From Planctomycetota bacterium (GTDB lineage Bacteria; Planctomycetota; Phycisphaerae; Phycisphaerales; SM1A02), in contig JACZRS010000001.1 of NCBI GenBank assembly GCA_022574595.1, positions 434,001 to 498,000 on the forward strand: a stretch of DNA of 64,000 nucleotides, given 5' to 3'. Below, piece after piece: positions 52,756 to 62,300 of this stretch. The notes under the pieces are model-generated. The model worked only from the letters and a program-made list of their open reading frames with translations. It was not told where the DNA came from and ran no database searches. The stretch's first letter is position 1. Each line of letters opens with the position of its first letter. Made by a program: the position numbers and the translations under genes.

Positions 52756-53307
52756 CTACCTCCCAGCAGCTCGCACTCTGCCGAGCTGCACCCAATGCAC
52801 ACCGTTCGGCCGAACCGCTTCGCGGCCATCTGCGGGTTCAAAGCGGCAAAGAAGGTTGGCGCTCAATGCAGGGATGCGATCACCGCCTGCTTCCAGCAAG
52901 CTTAATTTGGCTACATGCACAGGCCCATAAATATTCCTGCCGCGCTCAAGATCAGATGCATTCATTTCCCACTGGGCAATATAAACAAAGTCTTGCGTTG
53001 ATGGATCTTCATCGTAACGAAGAGAAAATACAAAAGTGCCATCTTCAAACATTGGCGATGTGTGGGGTAACGAAAACAAATACATATTCGCCACAATCAG
53101 GTCTGGATAACCATTGCCATCGGTATCCGTGGGTTTGCCTTCAACCATCAAGGCCATGGTATTTGCCTTGGCTGAACTTGGTACTGCCTTTGCAGGTTTG
53201 GGATCGGGAGGCATGGGTCGAGCGCTACTGTACTCAATTTTCGTGGTTCTACATCCGAAGATTAATAGTGCAGCTAATACAGGCAAACTCTGTGCTATAC
53301 GATTCAT
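52756..53307 (-). CDS. Small lipoprotein coupled to the giant secretin gene
   Basis: A 183-residue protein with a lipoprotein signal peptide (SLPVLAALLIFGC, Cys about 19). A Pro/Ala-rich linker leads to a globular part: DTDGNGYPDLIVANMYLFSL (a Ca-loop-like FG-GAP fragment), YDEDPSTQDFVYIAQWEMNA and GPVHVAKLSLLEAGGDRIPA. Its ATG overlaps the TGA of the secretin gene (53304-53307), so the two are co-translated. By position it could be a pilotin- or partner-like lipoprotein for the secretin, but it shows no recognised pilotin family. It contains no secretin N-domain. Confidence 0.7.
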   Translation of the reverse strand: MNRIAQSLPVLAALLIFGCRTTKIEYSSARPMPPDPKPAKAVPSSAKANTMALMVEGKPTDTDGNGYPDLIVANMYLFSLPHTSPMFEDGTFVFSLRYDEDPSTQDFVYIAQWEMNASDLERGRNIYGPVHVAKLSLLEAGGDRIPALSANLLCRFEPADGREAVRPNGVHWVQLGRVRAAGR

Positions 53308-56300
53308 TCTTTTTCACCCTTGGTAGTATCTATGCGTGGTACGTCGAGGCGATTGCCATACCTATCATAAAGCCCGCCCGTACCATCTATAATTCCTTGT
53401 CGGATTTGATCTTTGATTTTATCAGGTAATGACAATCGATTGATTTCATCAATAGTGACACGGTCCACGCGATCAAGTTCTGTTGGACTCATAATCACGT
53501 GTGGTGTTAGCACGATCAATAACTCAGTCTTGGTTGATTTTTCAGATGTAGAAGTAAACAACTTTCCAATAATTGGAATATCGCCTAGCAATGGCACTTT
53601 TTGTTCACGGCTTTCATAACGATCAGAAATCAATCCGCCAAGAATAATAGTTTGGCCATCGCGCACAGTAACAGTCGTATCCGCAGTTCGCCTGGTAATA
53701 ATAGGCGAAGACAGACTTTCAGTAATTTGCGTTGTGCGCGCACTTAATTCAGAAATCTCCGGCTTAATTGTCATGCGTACATATCCATCGGGATTGATCG
53801 AAGGCGTTACTTCAAGAAGGATGCCGATATCTTCAGGAACTACAGATGATTGTTGACTACCCCGATCAAAGGAGGTGCTTACGGGCAAGCGAATAGTTTC
53901 ACCAACCTGGATGAAGGCTGGCTGATTGTTAGCAGCCATCACCGAAGGGTTGGAAAGCACTTGCAATCTTCCCTGGCCACGCAATGCGCGCAGCAGCAAA
54001 TTAAAATCAGTTCCGGAAACCGCAAGGTTGGGAACACCCATACCCGAAGCAAAGGCGCTTACGAGGCTGAAGCCGCCACTGATATTTACATCACCTTCTG
54101 TTCGCGATCCGCCAAAATCAATACCCCAATCATCCGAAGTATCGAGTGTAACTTCAGCAAGCATGACTTGAATAAGAACTTGTGGGGGATCAACATCAAG
54201 CTCAGCGATCATGGCCTTGACTTGGTCCATGTATCGCGGACTTGCGCTAATAAGAACAGTATTGGATTGATCATCACCAACGATTGTTACTTCGCGTTCA
54301 AGCAGACGGGCAGCAGAACCAAGTTGATCAACACCTATTGTGCCTATGAGTTTTCTCTGTTCAGATTCAATAAATTGAGTTAGCACTCGTGCAACTTCGC
54401 CTGCAACCGCGTTTCGCAAGGGATATACGTATATTTCGCGTTCATTTGCTTCCAATGCATCCAGTTCTTTAACAACCGTGCTAACCAGATCAAGATATAT
54501 TGGCGTGCCGGATACCAGCAGGCTGTTGGTTCGCGTGTCTACGGTTATGGAAAGTTGCTTGCGATCATCGGGAACTGCGGTCAGGTCGGTGTCCGCAAGT
54601 CCGCCAAGTGTAGGTGTGCCTTGCGTCGCGTTGACTCCTGGGAGGTTTTCATCATCTGGCTGTGTATATTCGCGTGGCTTAAGAACATAAAGATTGCCTT
54701 GCTGCCTGAGATTAAAAAGGTCAGTAAGAATCTGAGCCATAGCAAGTGCATCAGCATTTTTAAGCGAGAAGATCCGAATGTTTTGATCGCCAGACGAAGA
54801 ATCATCCAAATCCCGGATCATCATCTCGATCATTCTCATAGATTCTCTGGGTGCATGAACGATGATCGTGTTAGTTCGAAGATCGGGAGTCAGCGCAATG
54901 GATTCTCGAATTGCTGCGCTGGATTCCATTTCGGTAAGTTCCTCGCCAGTTTCACCATCTTCGGTGACAATCTCTCTAAGGTACTTAAGGACCGTAGCTT
55001 GTTGGGAACCACGACGAGGCGCACGCAGACCTCGGCCTGAAAGAACGTTTTCGATCAAACTGACAGTTTCCAGCGCATTGGCAGAACTAAGGGGAATGTA
55101 TTTGATCTCAACCACGGTCGATGGGCTGGTATTATCAAGCATCGCAACAAGACTTTTAATTTCCTTTATATCTGCTGGGGGTGCGTTAACCAGCACCGCA
55201 TTAAGACGACTTTCAACTGTAAGACGAATGGTATTTTCACCTTTGGTGCGGTTAACCTCATCAACGTACAAATCCTCCAGCGTTTCGACGATATCCACAG
55301 CCCGACTCTTGGTGAGCTGGATTATCTCGACTTTCGAATCACCTTCCGCTTGGGATTCTGCTGTGATAAGAGCATTGATCAGATCACGAATTACCTGAAG
55401 ATTCTCATCGTTAGCAGCAACGATCAGACTATTGCTAGCTATGTCCGCTTCGATAGTCACGCGATCCATCGGCGTATCAGCATCGCCTAGCGATTGTTGC
55501 CGTTCGCGCATCAACTGTTCAAGTCTGGGTGCGAGTAATTCCGCACGAGCACCCTCCAATGGTAAGACATGCAAGCCAACCGCGGGATCCATTTGTGTTG
55601 CTTCGAGCTTGGCGACAAGTTCGCGTATGGCTGTCAAATCTTCGAGGTTCGCAGCAATAAGCAAACTATTGGTTCGAGCATCGGTCATAATTAGAGGCTG
55701 CTGGCTACGCTTGATCTCGGCGGGCATATCTGCGTATCTGCGCTCCATAATTTCGTTGATAGTGTCAGCAATGCGTTCTATGTTCGCTGTTGTTAACGTT
55801 ATCACATCTAGCAAACCAACCTCGGGAAGATCCGAAGTATCAAGATCAATGACTAACCTTTCAATCACCTCATACGACTCGTTACCTGCTGCGATTATCA
55901 GGCTGTTGGTTCGTGAGTCTTCTATAATCGTGGCTTTTTGCAGGTCTGCGGTTTCCGGTTCGATTTCTCTGAGTCGATCGAGCCTGGCATCCATAATTTT
56001 GTTAACTATTGTTGCGATGCGCGATGCTGAAGCATTCTTAAGCTTAATCCTACGAATTGCGCTTAGCTCAGGCGCGATCGCAGAATCTAGCGTTTCTAAT
56101 AAACGTTCCAGCACTATGAAACTGCGCGGGCTGGTGGTAACGATAAGCGTATTTGTGCGTTCATCCGGCAGTGCAATAACTTTATCTTCCTGGCGAATGG
56201 CTTTACTTTGAACTTGTTGATCGAAAAGTCGAGTAAGCGTTGTCGCCAATCGAGATGCAGAAGCATGTGCAACTGGATAGATGCGTACAGATGCACCAGG

Positions 56301-59300
56301 CGCAGCCGCTTCGATATCGAGCATCCTTATAAGCTCGCTGACAACTTCAAGATTCATGGGAGTGCCAACGAGAATCAGCGCGTTAAGCTGAGACTCAGGT
56401 CGAATCACCAACCTGGTCATGGGGGTAAACACATCCGACTCGAGAATCGCTCCGCCGTTTTCATCCATTCGCGCCACACGAATTCTTCCAATTTGTTTTT
56501 GGAGTGGTGTGGACTGTGGAAGATTACCAACGCCATCTACGAGAATAGCTTGAAGCGTTTCTGCAAGATCATTGGCATCTGCAAACCTAAGCTGAACAAT
56601 GCGTGGTTCAATCCAACCAGGAGTCACATCTGCATCGATTCGACGAGCAAGAACATCTACAAGCGCAACAGCTTCCGCTTTGCCTGCAACGATAACCGTG
56701 TTTGTGCGTTCATCAACGCTAATGGCAATTTCATCTAATAATGCCGGTCCAACTTGCCCCTCGGGAATACCTTCAAGATTTGTGCCCGGCACACGCCCGA
56801 GTTGTTTGCCTTGATCAAAAATCTCGTTAACGATGCGTGCGAACTGGTCGGCTGCGATATTTTCAAGCGGAAATAATTGCACAGTCACAGCGTCGGTAAT
56901 AGGAAGTCGATCAAACATCTTGATAATTTCAGTCATGGCATAGACGTTTTGCTCAGTAGAACTAATTACCAGCGCGTTAAGCGATGTATCAGCAATGATG
57001 CGGATGGGCTTGGTGAGATCGAGCTGTATTACGCCTGCATCGGGGCCATCTCTTCGTATAGAAAGTCTGCGCACCTGCTCCTGGACAGCTTTAGCGAGTG
57101 AGGTTTGCGTTTGCTGATCCGTTGGCGAAAGGATTTGGCGAAGAATATTCTCCACTGCCTCCGCCTCAGCATTCTTGAGCGTGACAATCCGTGTTTGAGC
57201 TTGTGCATAGTCTGGAACAATATCGATAGATTTAAGCAGCCCGACGATGGTTTGACGATCTATAGGATTGGCTACAACTATTATTGCGTTGCGTCCAACA
57301 AGCGCTGCGACTTTGATAGGTTCGGTTACTATGCGCGAAACCGAGTCATCTGGTTGACGTTGGTGGAGGCCGATGGTTTCTATTACGTTCTTTGCTTCAT
57401 CGGGGGAGATATTTTCGAGTTCAATAATAAATATCCCGTGACCTGCGGGGGGCATTAGCGCATCAAGTTGACTGACAGTTTTTTCAATTTCGGCAAATAG
57501 CGCTGCGGTGCAAGCAATGATGAGGCTGTTGCCGGGCGCATCAGCATGAATTGCTAGTGGTTGGTTGGTTTGCTGCGCTTTGGCTTGAAATGCAGCCTCT
57601 ATTGCAGACGCAACTCGAGTTGCAGGCGCATCAGTGAGTTTTAGCACATGCACAGAAAGTCCCTGACTTATACCCGCTTGTTGTAAAGCTTCCGCTAATA
57701 CTTTGATCTGAGCGAAATCTTCTTCCTTTGCTCGAACAATCACAGTGTTGGAGGTTGCGCTTCCAACGATGCTCATTGCTCTTCGGCCGCTACGGTTAGC
57801 AGTTTGCTCATAGAGTTCATTAAGGGTTGCGGCCAGCTGTAGGGGATCGCCGTTGATAACAGGGATAAGCTGAGGTGGCGGCAGTTTAGTGTAGTCTGCA
57901 ACATCAATCTGTTCGATGATCTGTTCAATCTTTCGCATGTTCTGACGACTGGCAGAAACTATTACAGAATTAGTTTGCGGTTCCGCAGCTGCGCGAACCC
58001 ATTCTTCAGATTCAACAAGTCTTGTGGGTGGTGGTTCATCTCGTCTTTGATCGTCTTCTGAACCTCGGCGCTGATTGCGTTGTGATTGTTGTCCGCGGCG
58101 ATCTCTTTCAACCTGCCCCTGAAACGCATCATTTATCGCACGCGCAACAGATCTAGCATCGGCGTACATCAGCGGCATAACACGAATCTGCAGTGATGCG
58201 TCATATTCCTCACTGTCGAGTTTGGTAAGCAGCGCCCGAACGTTTACCCATTCTTCTTCACTTGCAGAAATAACGAGGCTATTAGATGCAGGATCTGCGA
58301 CAATTTGTACATTGCGTTCGCCGGGCGTTTCCGCACCTGGAGCATTTGGGCCATAGAAAAACGCAAGTGCTTCCTGAATTTTTTCTGCTTCCGCGAATTG
58401 CAGTGGTATGAACTCTCTGATTTGCTCTGGTCCGGATGGTTGATCGAGCTTCTCTACTATTGCAAGCAGTTGTTCTATCTGATCCGGAATTGCATTGATA
58501 ATAATCCTGTTCTCAGCAGTATTCCAATCGATGCGTACTTCATCACGCCGATCACCTCCGCGCTGTCGAGTGAATTCCATGAGCGTGAGATATACGTCAA
58601 ACGCTCGCGCATGCTCTAGAGGAATGATGCGAAATTCTAATGGGCTTTGCGGTTCAATATTTTCCAGTTTTTCAATGAGCGATTCGATAACCGGAAAAGA
58701 TTCAATGGTAGCAGTCACAACCAGACTATTGGATCTTTCATCTGCAACTATTTTGGCGTTGACTTCTACTGCTTCACTATCTTCATCAATCTTAAATGTC
58801 TTACCTTTGGTTTCACCACTTGCATCCAGCTCTAAGGTTTGTTGAAGGATTCGCATGACTTCTTCTGCACGCGCACCTTCAAGTGGGTAAGTACGAATGA
58901 TAGTCTCTTCGCTAAACTCTGGCTGGTCGAGTTTATCGATCAATGCTTTTGCTTGTGCAAACTGTTGCTTGGGAGCATTTACAATCAAGCTGTTGGTACG
59001 AACATCAGCGGTAACACGAACACCCTGCCCGCCACGCTTTTCAAATTGTTGACTGATAATCCGCGCAAGTTCCTCAGCAGTCGCTTCTTGTTTAAGCGCA
59101 ATAATTTCAATGATGCGATCGCCGGAATCCGGCTGATCCAGCCGCGACAGCAAATCTTTAAGTAGCGCGTGATCATCCCTATTTGCGGAGATGATTAGCA
59201 TGTTTGCCGATTCACTTGAGGTAATGGTCGCGGTAGGGGGCGCAGCGTTGATTGCTTGGGCTCTATCCTCAAGAAATTGAGATAGAGTTCTAGCAAGATC

Positions 59301-62300
59301 GCGTGCTTGAGCGAATTCAACAGGAACAGTTTCTATTTGCTGATCTTCCGGCGCAACCTGCGAATCGATACTTGCAATAAGCTCAGCTACTTCATTTTGC
59401 TCTTTTCCCGATCCGGAGATGATAAGAATTTTACTCGCCTCATCCTTGCGCACCTTTAGCTCATGCGGGTCACTTCGCTGCCACCATCGGAACGATCTGG
59501 ATGTATCTGTAAATACATCAAGGATTACGTCTGCAACCACATCAAGATCTGCATTTTCGACTCGATAAAGTTTGACTATGCGTTTGTCACTTTCCGATGG
59601 TGGAGCGTCGAGGACTTCGATGAGGCTTTCAACTAACGCGAATTTGTCACCTTGACCTGTTACGATCAATGCGTTTAAGCGCTCGTCTGCTCGAATTGCC
59701 ACAATATCACGGTTTTTTTGGCTTTGCCCTCCACCACGTGGTGGGCCATAAAAGAACATGAACGGATTTTGATTCCACATAAGATCATTAACAAGTCTCT
59801 GTAATGTAGTTTGCACATCATTAGCTTTAGCATGTTTTAGAGGAAATACTCTAAACTCTAATTGTTGGGTCGCATCTTCTGAATCGAATTGGGCAATGAG
59901 ATGTTTGATCTCTTCGAAATCTTCATCACTTGCAGCTATGAGAACGGTGTTGCTATTGGTGTCACCAATGATTGACACACGCCTCGTTTGTGCACGTCGG
60001 CCGCGCCCTGTCGATGAAATTTTCGCTCGGTCATCGTAAAAATTCTGCAAGGCTGCTGCAATGGAACTTGCATCAGCGCGTTCAAGAGTGATGGTACGGA
60101 CCTTGTAATCGTTAGTACCTCGCCTATCGATCTCGTTTAATACTTCGTTTATCTCAGCTAAGACTTCTTCAGAAGCGCGCACGAGTAGTGATCCGGTCGC
60201 ATCATCTGCAACAATTAAAGTTTCCGCCCGTCTTTTTTGATCGGTTCCAATGACTACCTTTTCAAGAATCTCCGCTGCTTGTTGAGGCATTGCAGCTTTA
60301 AGTTCAAGGATTTGTAGTGGATAACGATCAACGCCGAAGCTTTGGTCAAGCTGCTGAAGTAATGTGTCTACTTCCGCAAGTTGCTCGGGCGCAGCAGTGA
60401 CAAGCAATGTGTTTGTGCGTTTATCAACAGCAAATTCCGGCTGAATTGCTGATGGGCCTAATTGGCCTTTCATACTTTGGAATCTTGTTAGGAAGATTTT
60501 CCGCAATGTATCTGATAACTCATCAGCTTTGGCGTTTTTAAGTGTGTAAAGCTTTAGCGTTGTTTGGGTGTTGACTCGCGTTTGATCGAGCAACTCGATA
60601 AATTGATCGACGAAACCGATCGCCTCTGCTGGTCCAATTACGATTAGCGAATTAGTGTGAGAATCAGCGGAGATGCGAACTCGGTTAGGGTCGAAGATCG
60701 CTTCAATGGTTTGGCCTTCAAGTAATAATTTGATCGCTAAATCGCGCATGCGCTGCGCTTGCTTTCCACGACCTCGGCTTGTGGAATCGGGCGCTATCAT
60801 TTGCCTCACACTCTCAGCGGCGCGCTCCGCAGTTATAGTCTTCAGCGAATAGATCTTCACAACAGTTTTATCTACTGATGCAGGTTGAGATAGTGCAGCA
60901 ATTAGATCGCCTATAACTTCAAAGTCGATGTCGTTGCATGCAATTATCAATGCGTTATTCGTAATATCCGCAATGACCGCAACGCGGCGGCGCAGGTCGC
61001 CCGGCTTCCCACCGGCGGGCGTCATGCGCCGAAGCGTTTGGTCAATTAATGTAGAGATAGATTTAGCATCCACTGCTTGTGGCAGGCCAACATAATGAAT
61101 CGAGCTGGGTGCAGCTGGCAGTTGTGATTCAAGCTGTTCAACTAGAGCAATGATTCGCTCGATAGCACGTGGTGAGCCGACAATGATGAGACTATTAGTC
61201 TCAGGATCGACAGCTATAGTTACATCGGCTAAATCTTCAATAGCAGCGCGGCCAGCTTGTTGCGGCAAATCCTCGTTAGTTACATCCTGCACGGCGAAGA
61301 CTTGCGCTGCGATGGTCGGCCACAACGACATCGGCAGCGCAGAACTAGGGCCCGGCTGGGGCTGCGGCTCCTTTCGCAGACTTCTCCGCTTTAGCAATTC
61401 CTCTAGACTTATAACTTGTACTTTGCTTGATCCACGACGACCAAGCATACGTTGCAGCGTTTGAGCCATTTCCGATGCACTGGCTTTACTGGGATCGATT
61501 GCGATAAGTTGCATTTGGCGTGCGGTTGCGAGAGTTGCATTATCGATTTGTTTAACTACACGCTCAATCGTTTCAAATTGTTCATTGGTTGCGCGCACAA
61601 GCAAGCTATTGCTTGCAGTATCAACGCGAATTGTAGGTGGAGCATCGAGTTGGTCCTGCTCTTGAAATATAGCCTGGAGATTAGTAGCAAGCTCCGCAGG
61701 ATCTGCATTTTCTATTACAAGAACGCGAACAGATCTTTTTAACGCGCTATCGAGACCGGCTGGGTCTATATCTAATTGCGCAACCATTTGTTCTGCAACG
61801 TCAAGCGAAGTCGGTGGGCCTGAGATTACTACTGCGTTAAGCCGCGTATCTGCTGCTACTCTAACTCGGGGTTCGCCGCCTTGTTGTAGCTGTGCTTGGT
61901 ATAGCTGCGGAAGCATCCAATTTGGGAGTCGGTTGACGTCAATGTCACTCTCAGGCGCAAGCATTTGCTGAACGATGGGCGCAATAGTTTCAGCACGAGC
62001 GTGTTTAAGAAAAACTGTTCTTACTTGAGGCTGATCGAGCGAAACGCCTGAATCTAATGATGCGATGATCGATTCAACAAGAGTTAATTGATCTGGGTTC
62101 GCGGTTACTATTATTGAATTGCTCGATGGTTCTGCGGTAATGGTTGCGGGTTGTGTGCCTGGTTCATTAAGCGACTTAGCTGCAAGTGCGCTTTGCACCG
62201 CGGCTGCAACATCTGCGGCTTGTGCTTTAGTTAAATTAAAAATACGCACATCAACTGTACCGCTATTTGAACGTGGCTGATCCAGTTCAGCAATAAATTG

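Noticed and set aside
52641-53429. Plus-strand 262-codon frame opposite the lipoprotein
   Set aside because: It lies antisense to the lipoprotein and the end of the secretin gene, both of which have clear signals and domains. Its translation has no recognisable segment.
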